Assembly: GCA_949358305.1 (NCBI GenBank)
Contig: OX442316.1
Span: 17,112,001 to 17,176,000, forward strand
Source: Strigamia acuminata
Lineage: Eukaryota > Arthropoda > Chilopoda > Geophilomorpha > Linotaeniidae
Length of the DNA: 64,000 nt
Direction: 5' to 3'
Shown: piece after piece, positions 23,507 through 34,729 of the stretch
Position numbering within the stretch: the first letter of the stretch is position 1
How the letters are laid out: each line of letters begins with the position of its first letter
Notes under the pieces: generated by a model
The model's input: the letters and a program-made list of their open reading frames with translations, nothing else
Databases searched by the model: none
Told to the model about the DNA's origin: nothing
Translations under genes and position numbers: made by a program

Positions 23507-23789
23507 TCAAAGTGCCTCAATGCGGACACCTGGTGGCCAAAATATACAACTGCAGCTCCCTAAACGACCGGTACCATGCAACAGATACAAACAAGAGTTA
23601 TTTTCGAGATGACACTGCCGGCAGTCACACTTGTGTGTCGCTCAAAACGGTGAAATCGGTGGCAGCAGCGGGCAGCAGCGCCGCCGGTGCCGACACCGCA
23701 AGCCCGATCGACCGCAGTCGCTCGACCGCAGAGGGTTTCGAGGACTCCGATTATTGTTATCCGGGCAGTGCCGGCTTCTGCGATTAATG
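23507..23789 (+). CDS. Candidate exon, GC-rich, ending in a stop (unrecognised)
   Basis: After a weak acceptor (ATAATACAG) the frame VPQCGHLVAKIYNCSSLNDR and onward stays open to TAA at 23787-23789. It passes an alanine/serine-rich stretch and ends DSDYCYPGSAGFCD. G+C content is far above that of the flanks. AATAAA occurs at 23865-23870, so it could be a terminal exon. It lies 493 bp before the integrin exon but does not resemble the integrin segment expected there, and its stop would end the gene. A transposon fragment begins immediately after the stop. Confidence 0.3.
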
Positions 23790-23795
23790 TGTGTG

Positions 23796-23862
23796 GAAAT
23801 CGAACAATAATATTTTTATATCGTTTTATAGTTTATAGTTTAAATGTATTATCGAATACGGA
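23796..23862 (+). repeat. Fragment of the 10.6-kb TATCG repeat
   Basis: GTGGAAATCGAACAATAATA, then TTATATCGTTTTATA and ATTATCGAATA, parallel 10608-10672. It starts directly after the stop codon of the GC-rich open segment at 23507-23789. Confidence 0.7.
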
Positions 23863-24281
23863 GTAATAAAAAGTTTATCTTTGGTTTTGATTTTTTTTGG
23901 GTTTTTTTGTGCAAAGATGCGATTTTTGGGGTTGATGCATAAAACGAGCTGCTCGCTGACTTATTTATTAGTTACTGAATGGAAAGGAATGCGCCCAAGT
24001 GTGAAACCAATTCGTCATTTCTTTTGAGGATCGATAAAATGTGCAGCAACGAGAAAGGTCGAAAAAAGTGTAATACATTGCTTTGTATAAAGCGCCAAAC
24101 TGTTTAGAAAGAGATATTTTTTTTTCGTTTTGTTTTTTATTTTTTAATATTTTTCATTTATTTATTTATTTTTTTTGGTTTTGGTTAAATAGACGATTTA
24201 TGAGTTTTGAATTTGTGAGATTTGAATGTAAAGTAGAAGGATGTGCAGATTTATTTCTATTTTTTGTTGTTTTATTTGTAG

Positions 24282-24402
24282 GTTTGTGCGCCACGCTACG
24301 TTTACTACTCAGCAAATTTCAGGCGGCGGGAACCGGTTGGCACTTGCTTCGTTGCACCTAATTCCTTAACCAATTTCCAGGAATATTCCCCATGTCGTAC
24401 AA
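24282..24402 (+). CDS. Internal exon of an integrin alpha subunit (alpha-PS2 / alpha-V-like)
   Basis: Integrin alpha chains pair with beta chains at the cell surface and bind extracellular matrix through an N-terminal seven-bladed beta-propeller. The exon is open in one frame and reads VCAPRYVYYS, then RRREPVGTCF, then NFQEYSPCRT. The order CAPRY, PVGTC, (Y/S)PCR with these cysteines is diagnostic of the second propeller blade of RGD- and laminin-binding integrin alphas. The acceptor is a T-rich tract ending TTTGTAG before 24282; the donor is ACAA|GTAAGT after 24402. The exon is 121 bp, starting in phase 0 and ending after the first base of a codon. There is no start codon because it is internal. 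A second possible acceptor at 24322 would remove the CAPRY segment, so it is less likely. I found neither the preceding exon (which should hold a QWLG-like motif) nor the following one (GFCQxGFS-like), so both flanking introns appear very long. The family call is sure; which alpha subunit is not. Confidence 0.9.
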
Positions 24403-24653
24403 GTAAGTAAACTCTTTGGTCATTTTTGCGCCGATTTAAACTTTGTTCACAATTTTTGTGATTTATTTTTTTTTTGGTTTGCAATTTTAACAATTTTGCA
24501 CTTTGGATGTGTTGAGATTTTTCAGTTTTAGTGGACGATTGCAAAAATAAAAATGCATTCTGGGGATATTCTAGCGAACAGTCATTTTGAAATTGAGCAC
24601 TTCCTTTGGAGTGTCTCACACTCCATTGGTCAGTATTGACCATTGTTATATAT

Positions 24654-24949
24654 TGTGACGCTGCTACTACAGCGCCACCTATCTTGGAATAAACTAGTCA
24701 GTTATGTAAATTTCAGCAGCACCAACGGTCACGTTATTTTACATGCTCCATTACAGTTTTAATATTTAGTCAAGACAGACTATCCTTGTTGTTTGAGAAG
24801 GACGATAGTCTGTCTTGACGAAATATTAAAACTGTAACGGAGCATGCAAAATAACGTGACCGGTGTTGTAGTTGAGAATTGAGATTTACATAACTGACTA
24901 GTTTATTCAAAGTAACATAAAGGTGGCGCTGCAGAAAGGCAGTGTCGCA
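24654..24949. repeat. Long foldback repeat in the integrin intron
   Basis: The left arm (about 24654-24786) and right arm (about 24798-24949) are inverted copies around a loop of about 11 bp. Matching blocks include AAACTAGTCAGTTATGTAAAT, GTCACGTTATTTT and AGTCAAGACAGACTAT with their inverses. Each arm carries GCGCCACCT. Partial relatives lie at 26014-26090 and 12075-12113. Confidence 0.88.
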
Positions 24950-25217
24950 AATTAACAAGTAACAAGTGCCGTGCATTGGCGCGATCAGTTTATTCGTACA
25001 TCCTCGAACAAACTTGGTAAAGTTTTTTTTGGGAAATACTTTTTAAATTGGTTAAACTGTCTCGATTAGTGCGCGAGGTGCAGATGGATTGCGCAGTTAG
25101 TGCGAGACTTTAGGGCAGTTTACATGCAAGCGACTTCTACGAGTGTAGAAAATGTAGGAAAATTAAGTGGTGGTTTGCATGTTATTCCGTGGGCACACTC
25201 GCCGCGTAAATTATTGA

Positions 25218-25288
25218 TTAACCCTCCGTGTCGCAAACCTTCAAATGAAGCCAACACATGGGCACACTGTTGCAATAGCGAGGGTTAA
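25218..25288. mobile_element. Possible minimal piggyBac-like MITE
   Basis: TTAA then CCCTCCGTGTCGCA on the left and TGCAATAGCGAGGG then TTAA on the right. CCCT...AGGG ends between TTAA sites are the piggyBac arrangement. Only 63 bp lie between, so chance is possible. Confidence 0.3.
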
Positions 25289-26013
25289 TTATTCCATTTC
25301 AACTTTTATGTTTATTCATCTGTAAAAAGTAAATGAAGCTTTAAATTTTAATGCGCAATTTTTAAGACCCGGGCCGAGTATTCGTGAATACACGAGCGTT
25401 TCCCCGAAAGTGATTAAAGGTTAACAGAAACTTAATTTGGCAATATCGGGATTAAGACGAGTTTTATCGATTTTTGGGGCAGAAAATTGAGATGGCCGTG
25501 ATTAGCTACTTCTTTTTTCTTCGTCTTTTTTTCTTTGCGGGGGTGAGAATGGCGAGAACAGGGGAAAGTGGTTGTGCTCAGGTTGAGGCGTGGGCTGGGG
25601 CGTTATCAGAATCAAAGAGTGGCGTCTTATCGGTAGCTGACGAGGAGCGGTGAACGTTTGCGCTGGCAACGATAAAGTGCGATCGATGACGTCAACGTAT
25701 TCGAATTGCAAATGAAATGCGTTGCAGAGATGCTGGCTCTTCTTTTCTTTTGTATAAGTGAAGTGTATGGCTGAATTTCAAGTTTGTGTCCAATGTGGCG
25801 GCAAAGTGAGTTGAGGCACTGGTTCATTTTGCGTAAAATTTGCAACTTTGGGGTCGGCAAAGTCGGAGTTTGTTCGAATTTCGCAAATATTAAGGGTGGA
25901 ATGGTGGATAACTGAAGAGGAATGCATGAAACTAAAGTGGTGAACCCACTCGAAATTGCAGGTTGTCGGAAAGTGGTGATCTTTTTTGGAGTCGGAGAAA
26001 CGACAATTGGCGA

Positions 26014-26095
26014 TGCCTAAGTATTGGAACAAAATAATATGACCATTGGTGTAGTTGAGATTTACATAATTTTATTCAAATTAAGATATACAATA
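26014..26095 (+). repeat. Partial copy of the 24.7-kb foldback family
   Basis: CAAAATAATATGACCATTGG, then TGTAGTTGAGATTTACATAA and TTTATTCAAA, parallel the right arm at 24848-24910. It stops next to the MITE at 26106. Confidence 0.7.
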
Positions 26096-26105
26096 TACTC
26101 CAAAG

Positions 26106-26474
26106 TACAATGTTGTCCTAACTCTTATTGGTTGAGCCGGATTACGCCTAACTGTGGACTGTGCTCTACTACGCGGAAAAGTATTTCTGTTTATTTTCAA
26201 TGAATTTCAGTGTGAAAAGTGATTAGAATGATGGATTTTATTTAATTGGTAATAAAATGTTTATTTAATTTGCTAAAATAAGTTTTTTTTTCTCTTTTAA
26301 TCAATTAAACAATGTTAGCATAGTTTGTTGGTTTCTTTTGGCGGGTAAACAAAGGTTTGGTTTTTTATTGGTTGTTTTGCCTAGTCAGATTACAATTCTG
26401 GTGTTATGGGCTACTTTTTTGTGTCACTACACCAGTGAGACGGCTCAACCAATGGGAGTTAGGACCACGTTGTA
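26106..26474. mobile_element. MITE family A-like, copy 3 (369 bp)
   Basis: The ends TACAATGTTGTCCTAACTC and, reversed, TACAACGTGGTCCTAACTCC are inverted repeats, followed by CATTGGTTGAGCC. The internal stretch with ACTACACCAGTGAGACGGCT parallels ACTACACTAGTGATACGGCT of family A, so the two families are related but distinct. Confidence 0.8.
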
Positions 26475-26479
26475 TCGCG

Positions 26480-27805
26480 TGGAGCTGCAGAAAGGAGAAC
26501 ACGTTTAACATGGCGATTGTCAAGCTTGTTGCACATAAAAAGAAATAAAGCAACAATATTTTGGTACCATGCTGTAAATACTGTGGAAAAATGCATTTTG
26601 AAAATGCATTTATATTTGACGAATAATAATATTGGAAATGCATTTCGCAAGCCAAAAATATATTACAAAATGCATTCTCGCAAAACTCCATGCATTTCTA
26701 AAAACATTGCAATATAATTCCAATGCATTTTTGAACCGTATGGGCGATGCTGCTGCTGTTTGTAACGACTGGGCATGCGCACCGAATCTCTCCTGTAAAT
26801 GCAGAAAAGCCTAACTGAGATCGTTTAGGGTATCTTCAATCAACAAAACCTAAACAAAAAAATAAGTCATCTTCAAGGGAAAGACACATTTCTCAAGCAA
26901 TAATAACAGCACGAAAATGGAAGCTGAACTTCGTTTTTTATTTTATTTTTTTTCGAAAAAAAAGAATAAAAATGAGCGGTAAAAAAGAGAGCTTGCGCTA
27001 ACTGCCACCTCCTGCAATTGGGCTTTATGATATACCTGATTTGAAGCGAGCTCTATATTAAAGACAGGCCGACCGAGGGGAAGGGAAGGGGTTTTTCTTT
27101 ACCGCCGCTTTCGTAGCTATTGCTACCGACAACGATATTGGAGGCGCGCTCGCTCGCTTTGCATGAGCACTAGAGCACTGCCAGATGGTGCTGCAACCTT
27201 TTTTCTTCTACCCGGCGCGTCGCAGAGGTAAAAGTATGTTTCCATGAAGGGAAGGGAAGGGAAACCTGTAAGGATCCTCTGAGCCGGAAATTACCGAAAG
27301 CTATTAAAATTTCATTTTGATTTTTAGTATTATTATTATTATTATTTTTTATTTAATTTTTTTTTTTTTATAAATTAGAAATTAACGATTATGATGAATG
27401 GGTGTCACGGTCTATTGACGTGTTTTGTTTGGAATTTGAGGGTTTTTTAAGCTGGAAATTAAATTAAGTTAAATTAAATTAAATTAAATTAAATTAGAAA
27501 TTGTTTTGATTTCCGGAAATAGTTTATGATGTTTGGATACTGATAAGGAAGGGTTGGTGGTTGGTGTTAGGGTTAAAGTTGCCATTTAAATGAGTCAATT
27601 GTTTGTCTTTGAGCTTGAAGATTGCATTTGTGATTCATCGGCAACAGGAAATAAGAAAAATGTAGAAATTATCGGAGGTTGGTTGTGTACTACCGGTAGG
27701 ACTAATTGAATATCTCGGTTGGTTTATAAATTTCGCAAGTTTGGATCGAGATTAGGTGAGAGATTGCGAGATGCAAAGCGAAACCGCTGAATGAAATGAA
27801 ACCTT
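26480..27805. other. No gene seen
   Basis: 26575-26735 repeats ATGCATTT words in a foldback-like pattern, similar in style to 45640-45900. 27060-27290 is purine-rich (GGGAAGGG). The rest is A/T-rich. Confidence 0.5.
27464..27497. repeat. (AAATT)n microsatellite
   Basis: Six to seven pentamers of TTAAA; a similar (TTTAA)n run lies at 52258-52290. Confidence 0.9.
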
Positions 27806-27807
27806 GG

Positions 27808-27934
27808 ACAATTAGGTTTAGTTTTTCATTGGTTGTTTTGCCTAGTTAGATTACAATTCTAGTGTTATGGGCTACTTTTTTGTGCCACTACACCAGTGAG
27901 ACGGCTCAACCAATGGGAGTTTGGACAACGTTGT
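27808..27934. mobile_element. Truncated copy of the 26.1-kb MITE (3' part only)
   Basis: About 127 bp closely match the right-hand third of the element at 26106-26474, from CATTGGTTGTTTTGCCTAGT to the terminal GGACAACGTTGTA. No left end is present. Confidence 0.85.
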
Positions 27935-27939
27935 ATCGG

Positions 27940-30090
27940 TGTGGAGTATGGCATCTCAACCACCACAAAGTCCTCTCCGTGGAATTCCCGGTCAAGGTAT
28001 AATCAAGTTTTGGAAAAATAAGTTTGAAAAACGTTTTTCCTCGCGTACATGCGAAAGCACTAAAATCTTGGATTGGATTTGCAAGTTTCCCAGTTGCGTC
28101 ACTCTCACTTTGAGTGTTTAGACCACCGAACCAACAAGCATTTGGTTCGCTTCTTTTCCACCCGATCCACATCGCGACACCTTTTTTTCTCATTTCTGCT
28201 TTGCAGGAGTTCATTAATTAGCCAGGGGACGGTTTTGACTCCATCTTGGCTTTCTAAGAAGACTCTCATTACGGAAATTGAGTTTCCACAAGTGCGTGCT
28301 CATCTAAAGAGACTGCGTCTTGATGAATGCTCGCGTCTTGGGGCCATGGGGCCAATTACTTCACGCGCATTCCCTCGATCCTAACCCCTTTCGCCTCTTC
28401 ACCTCTCGCTTCATAAATTTGGAAACAAACAAGTTAACGAGGACAACAAAAGTTTGCAATCAAAGACAAACTATGAAAAAATAAATAAATATTAAATAAA
28501 TAAATAAATAGGAAGAAAAGGGTTTTTGGTTTTAGTTTTTTTTCGGATCAATTGTGTTTCCGGTGGAGAACCGAGCGTGGGGTTTTGGGCAGCAGTAAAA
28601 TGGAGAGATCGGACAGTGTCCACTAGCACCAGGTGGTGTTAATGTTCGCGGGAAAGAGAAAAGGAGTGCATTGAGCGCACATCTTTTGATGGATGGAGAA
28701 TGGAAAATGGTGAGTGAGACCGAGGTCTTCTTCCTATCTGGACCGAGGCGAGCCACGAGGCGCTAGAACCATGTTTCATCGCAATCCGTTTGCCCCCCCC
28801 CCGCTCCCCCCTGCCTCTGCCCATGCAAGCGCCAGACGCTGTTGATGTGTTTCAGGATGCTGCATCGAGGGGGCGCGAGCAGTAATCGTCAGATGGGTGG
28901 TAAAAAGTAATTTTTTTGGTATGTGTTTTATTATTTTTTTGTGGAATTAAATAAATACGGAGTGTAAATATTGAATATTTTGAAATTTTAATTTTAATTT
29001 ATTTTGATTTTAATATTTATTTGTTTGTGCGGGGGATTGTAATTAAGTGTATCGGATGTGCCACTTTATTATGCTAATAATGGCGCGAGGGGAGAATAAA
29101 AAAATTTGGGTTTAATTTATTAAAGCACGTGTTCGGAGCATTAGTGAGAGATGTAATAATCAGATGGGAAAGGAGAACCAAAGGCGGTAAGTAAACCTGT
29201 TGATTAATTCACACATTCGTGGAATAAATAAGCGAAAGTAAGATGTTACAAAGGGAGGGAAAAACAAGGTGTGAAAGATTTATGTGAGCGGCAAATGCAT
29301 TAATTATAAAGTCCAGGAAGAAAAATTTGGAATTCTGTAACTTTGAATAATTTTTTATTTATTTATTTTTATTTATTTTTTTTTTAAATTTAATTTTTGG
29401 GATTCACCTGGCCGGCAAAACTCGGCATTATTTGGATTCATGGCGGAAGTTGCTCGGCAGCATCTTCTAATTAAATTATCATTTTTGACACACAACAGCG
29501 CGGCGAATTGTCAGTGTGCTCATTACGAATTCCATATGCTTTGTGAAATTTTCTTCGCACACTTTTGTTTCTAAATAATTTAACACATCACGTATACTAT
29601 TTACAATCTTATCGTGCGTGGAAATCTTTAAAACGCGTTTGAAACGACTCCCCACACAATTCGCCCGCTTTTCTATTTTTTAAAAGATAAAGTTTAGATT
29701 AGAAGCGCTTGATTTTGGCTTTCAACAATTATCAAATATTTAGCAACTTGGGATTCGAACTGCAATTGGATATTTATGTTCGAAGAAAACTAACTGTACG
29801 ATGATTGCGTGCTTTATTGCAATCTAATCGAATATTAAGTATCCCTTGGGTATATAGAAAGGCTCTATCAATTTGTAATTTAAATTTAACTATAAACTAA
29901 CATCTGTTTCACGTCCCTTAATTCTGCAGGTAAATATCGGGTAATGTGAATTTTACAAGAGTTTCAGCTCAGTTTGCAGTTGCTGAGGGATTTCTGCGAT
30001 AGTTTAAAGTGTAACTGTAAATATAACTTCATTTTAATTTTTAAATTTTATTTTTTTTTGGAGATTGTGCCAAGAAATGTATGTCTGGAC
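27940..30090. other. No gene recognised
   Basis: 28190-28385 follows a good acceptor (CATTTCTGCTTTGCAG) and is open for about 58 codons, but no donor or family match. 28600-28770 is open on both strands. 28900-29950 is A/T-rich and featureless. Confidence 0.45.
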
Positions 30091-30091
30091 T

Positions 30092-30524
30092 GGTATACTT
30101 CCAGATCTCGCTCGTCTCGTAATCTCGGTCTCGGAGATCTCGGTTTTTTAGTCTCAAGATCTCGGTGTCGGAAAAACAAGATTTCATTATTACGAGATAT
30201 AATAAAATACGTCACATTATTGTGCGCGGTGCCAAAGGGCATTACATCATGATTTTCCAAAGGTCTATTCACGTTACGAGTCGTAACGTGATTGTATGTA
30301 TTTTATTGTTTCTCGTAACGGCTAAGACCTTTAAGGTTCACTTTACGTTCCTTTGTACTATAAAAGCACGTTGTACAATTTTTTTACCCTAAAAATGTCG
30401 GTTTCTTTCAAAAGCCCTTCTGGTAGCGCGTCTTGGTCTCGTACGAGATCTCGTCTCAGGACCTTCTGATCTCGTCTTGGAAAATAAAACCGAGACTTGA
30501 AAACGGCCGAGATGCGATACTGGA
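30092..30524. mobile_element. hAT-like repeat rich in TCTCG words
   Basis: Both ends carry runs of AGATCTCG/GTCTCGG in inverted orientation: CTGGTATACTTCCAGATCTC on the left, and reversed CCAGTATCGCATCTCGG on the right. The interior holds a perfect 21-bp palindrome (30270-30290). No target duplication was found, so the limits are approximate. Confidence 0.55.
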
Positions 30525-31169
30525 TTGCCGGAAAAAAAGTTGAAAGTTTACGTCACAGACTTTGCGTCCACATAATATATAACCGCACTGTATTCTGGGA
30601 TGACAACAGGTAACAAACATGCTTAGTTGGCAAGCAATGCATAACATGTGATTGCTGTCATCCAATCAGCACACAGAACAACGAATCAATAGGAAATAAC
30701 ACACCAATACGTGTCCATGTTATTCTTGGTTCATGCTTAAGCTACTTTAGCGAAAGGAGCCAATGACGTCATTTCGCAAATATTTGACAGGCCACTTGCT
30801 AAAAATAAGATATGTTTTAACGTGTAGATTAACAGAAAGTTATTAATTTATTTACTTCAGTATTCTGAGCCGGTAACCAGCTTGCCGGTACTAAAATATG
30901 AAAAATGTTTTAAAAGGCCGGTCAAGTAGCAGATGGCCAGTTTGTGCTTGAATGAGCTTGCAGGGACTTGAGAATCCCATTGGAGATTTCTATGTTAAAC
31001 AAGGTTAATCCACTCCCACAAAGCAATTGGGCATTGTCAAGTAATGTGCATTGGTTTTCCATTGACTTGAATGGGACCAGCATCACTATTGAGTCCAAGA
31101 CACACCACTAAAGTGTATTGTGTGCAACCACTATATCCTTTTACTTACTCTTCACTGTCTAATGGTGAC

Positions 31170-31265
31170 CTCTGATGCTGGCCTAGTGGCTAAGGATAAT
31201 GTACTTCCCTTGCAGTCCCTCCTGGTTATCGGTTTAAACCTGTCTTGGGACTAAAGATCCCCACA
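31170..31265 (+). repeat. tRNA-derived SINE head or tRNA pseudogene
   Basis: TGGCCTAGTGG (31179-31189) fits the tRNA A box TGGCNNAGTGG. GGTTTAAACC about 50 bp downstream fits the B box with one change. The spacing suits a long-variable-arm tRNA (Ser or Leu). The flanks do not fold as a clean acceptor stem and an A-rich stretch follows, so this is not called a functional tRNA. Confidence 0.5.
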
Positions 31266-31518
31266 ACCCCAAGAAAAAAACAAAAGTTTACTTCATCATT
31301 TGTATTAAGAATTTATGGGGCAAAACACTGACGATGATCGCAAGATCGAAAGGCTTTTGGTAGAAAAACTATCTTGTTTTGTTTTTGTTAGATTTTAGCG
31401 CCATTAATGTCATCACTTAATCTTTAAATTCATGTTTTGACCGTTGCTCATTGAAATAGATGCTTAGTGTGTTTCTACTGGTTCAAAAGAAGAACTATCC
31501 ATTGGACAATGTACACAG

Positions 31519-31947
31519 GCTTAAGGTAGGTTCACACTTGAGTTCACACTAGACGCAACGCAAGAAAACTGAGGAAACGCAAGCTGATGTTGACGCCAAT
31601 TCCTGCTTCAACTCAAAGTTGGAGTAAGCGACGCAACGCAAGGAAGGGTCTTGCGGCCAACAAATCTCGATCGACTCCAACTCTTGTCGATTCACGTCTG
31701 GTTGGCAAGACTTTGCCACATGCAAACAGACCGTCATTTTCAGATTCTGGAACTAGTTCTAGAACTAGATCCAATTCCAGGTTTCATTGAAACCATCCTA
31801 TTGACCAGACGCAACATCAATTGTTTCAGCTTTGTTCACATGAGCCCTACAGTGTGAACAAACTCTGCGTTGCGTTTGGCTAATTTTTTCTTGCGTTGCG
31901 TTGCATTGCTCCTGTGTGAACACAAGTGTGAACCTATAGCTTTAAAG
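31519..31947. mobile_element. MITE family B, copy 2 (about 429 bp)
   Basis: Long inverted ends: GGTTCACACTTGAGTTCACAC on the left matches, reversed, GTGTGAACACAAGTGTGAACC on the right. Both are followed inward by GCAACGCAACGCAAG-type runs. No coding frame was recognised. It provides the empty site that proves the nested insertion at 3250. Confidence 0.82.
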
Positions 31948-32129
31948 GTTTCCACCTCAGACCAGGATAGCTAAGGGTCTCTACCGGTATGTTGGATGTG
32001 CCCAGGGTGTGCTTTAATTTTGTGGGGCCTCTGTATCGACAACAACGCTATATAATAAGTATTAAAACAATAGCATTGTTCTCGATTATTATCAGTTCCT
32101 TGTGGAATGTTCCAGAAGGACAATCTGCA

Positions 32130-32700
32130 AAGACGACGCTTTGGTGCCCACAATGTACCAATTTGGGGACAAAATAATTAAATCCGGAAGGCTCGTAGCT
32201 TAAGCACTGTTAGGGTAGTGTGACAAATTGTCGCACTTGACGCTACTGTTGTTAGAACATTTTTGAACAAGCATGGCAGCGTCAACACCAGAACATGTTG
32301 GGATCGAAGCATTCAAAGCAGATTGTTGATCTAATGGGTAAGAAAACTACCTAAAAAATTAATTGTTGATAAATATGTGATAAAAATGGAATCTTAATCC
32401 TAACGTAATCACTTGTGTTGGACTACTACCAGTAGCATCATACGGTGTTTTTTGGTAAACATTGGAAGCACTAAGTAGAAGCACTTTTATAAGATTGGGA
32501 GAAGCCAACTTAAATTTAAGCTTGGATTTCTAAGGGGCAGAATTTTCAAAAGCAAATAAATAAATAAATAACGTACAGAACACTCCAAATTTTTTTTGAA
32601 ACAAACTTTATTGTTGTATGAACAAAGTCAGAAATTTTCAGATAATTATAGTAAACCAAAAAAAGGTTTTCCTATTCAAGAAGAGTGTTGTCCCCGAAAT
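32130..32700 (+). repeat. Dispersed repeat G, copy 2
   Basis: Partner of 660-1085. The order of matching blocks is the same but spacing differs in the left half, where one copy has gained or lost about 150 bp. Family unknown. Confidence 0.75.
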
Positions 32701-32959
32701 GGTATAAGGTTCTCCTTCTGAGGGTACCTTTTTCAGTTCTTTTGTTGAATTTGCCCCATCTAGTGTTGATATGTTTCATTTGCATGTGCTTTTTGGCGCG
32801 TAAAGGCGACATGAAAACACGTGAATTTTGTGATGGCGGGCGAGTCAGAGTCACCAATTCTTGGAGTGATACAATAAAGATGAGACTCTGGATGTGATTT
32901 TGGAAGATAACATTACAAACATGGATGAATCAGAGCCCTCTAGTGTTAATATTTGCCTT

Positions 32960-33550
32960 TAGTATGGAAAAGCTATTTGATGGAATTTGATCAGAATCCT
33001 AAGACGAAACGGTAATGTTCTTTTTTTTCTTCTGGTCCAGGATGTGAGGATAAATTTGTAGCCGGATGACTTCTTTTTCTCATTTCACACCTTCATTGGT
33101 TTCGAATGAGATTGTGATTGGGAGCCGTCGCTCGAAGAAAGGAACTTATTAGGGATTCGTTGAATGCATGCAAATTCACTTTTTCCACGTCGTCAACACA
33201 TCGTTTTTCTTCACTTGGTTTACGCTGTTTATCTCTGCTCTCTGCGCACACAAGTAATCCTTCACAGCTCAGCTTAGATGCAACCAAAGATGGCGCATGA
33301 TGTCCATTAATCACTCGCTGATGGACAAAAACAAGCGCGGGTTTGGTGTGCGGTGCGGCAGGAAGTGGTAATTGGTATTGTAAATAAGGAAAAATGGGGA
33401 GTCTAAAATTAAACTTGGGTTAAGGGATTGATGGGCTTGGATTGAAGCGAGTCGTGCAGTTCAAATTGGCCGTGTCTGTACTGTTTAGATCACTGTGTTT
33501 TCGTCTGTGCAGTGTTCTCTATTTTGGGATTAAAATGCACTGTGGAATTT
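32960..33550. other. No gene seen
   Basis: Frames on both strands at 33093-33314 are mutual shadows without recognisable content. Confidence 0.5.
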
Positions 33551-33551
33551 T

Positions 33552-33990
33552 TTTTAATTTTTAGGACTAAAATTTATTGGAAATCGTTAGAAAACGAATT
33601 TATTCGTTCAAAAAAATCGAATTTTTTGAATTTTAAGCCTGACATCCATAGAGAATCGTTAGAAAACGAATTTATTCGTTCAAAAAATTGAATTTTTTGA
33701 AATGTAAATCTGAAATTCATAGAAATTTGTTTAAAACGAATTTATTCGTTCAAAAAATTGAATTTTTTGAATTTTAAGCCTGAAATCCATTGAAAATCGT
33801 TAGAAAACGAATTTATTTGTTCAAAAAATTGAATTTTTTGAAATTTAAGTTTGAAATTCATAGAAATTTGTTAGAAGACGAATTTATTCATGATTTTTGA
33901 ATTTTTAGGCCTAAAATCCATTGAAAATCGTTAGAAAAAGAATTTATTCATTGAGAAAATTGATTTTTTTAAATTTTTTAAGCCTAAAAC
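33552..33990. repeat. About 71-bp minisatellite
   Basis: Around six diverged units containing AAAACGAATTTATTCGTTC, AAAAAATTGAATTTTTTGAA and TTAAGCCTGAAATCCAT. Confidence 0.9.
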
Positions 33991-34729
33991 GAACGCAAGA
34001 AAAGTGTGAAAAGAGTGTTCCGGTCTGGCAATAGACACAATTTCTCCGTCTCGACGAGGAATTCAATATAATGTCAGCCGTCAACATTCTGCGAGCGAGT
34101 CGACCGCCTTCTTTTAGTGTCACCTTAATTTGTCCTACAGATTAGTTGAACGCATCGACGTGCAAAAGGTTGACTCGATGGAAAAACTACTAAAGAGAAT
34201 CAATCGATCGATCGAGTGACAAACCTTGACAAACGACCTTTGCATTAACCCCGATGTTTGCACCGCCCGCTTGTGAACCCTTCTTCGGCTAAGGCGTCGA
34301 CCGGTCGCAATTTAAGACGAAAAAATTAATAAATTAATAAGACAAATGTTTGATCGATTTTCCGCGCAGGTTTTGCACTTGATCACGTGGTGCCGAGGTG
34401 TATGAACGAATTTGGTTGATTCGCTCGTAAAATGTAAAAAGCGCATAAAAATGGAAAAATCGTCTTTGCTCATTAAATTACACGTTGAAAGTGAAAAGAT
34501 AAAATAAAAATGGAGGAGATAAATCAACTTGTTTGAGTTTTCATCAGAAAAATTGTCAATAAATCATTAGAATCAATCAAAATGTGATTATAGGTTTGTG
34601 CGATTATTTATCAAAGTGAATGGTACCGTATGCACTTGGCAGCGATATATCGCAATATCGCAAATTTGGTACTATAAAAATTCGCAAAATGTCGCATTAA
34701 AAAATTTATTTATTAGTTTATATTTTCAA

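Noticed and set aside
25686-25693. CRE palindrome TGACGTCA (also at 30764-30771)
   Set aside because: Eight-base matches are expected by chance in 64 kb and no promoter is evident beside them.
28190-28385. Next integrin exon after the strong acceptor at about 28205
   Set aside because: In the phase required by the 24402 donor the frame stops after two codons, and the other frame has no integrin motif.
31174-31260. Functional tRNA-Ser or tRNA-Leu gene
   Set aside because: A and B boxes are present but the acceptor stem and anticodon arm cannot be folded convincingly.
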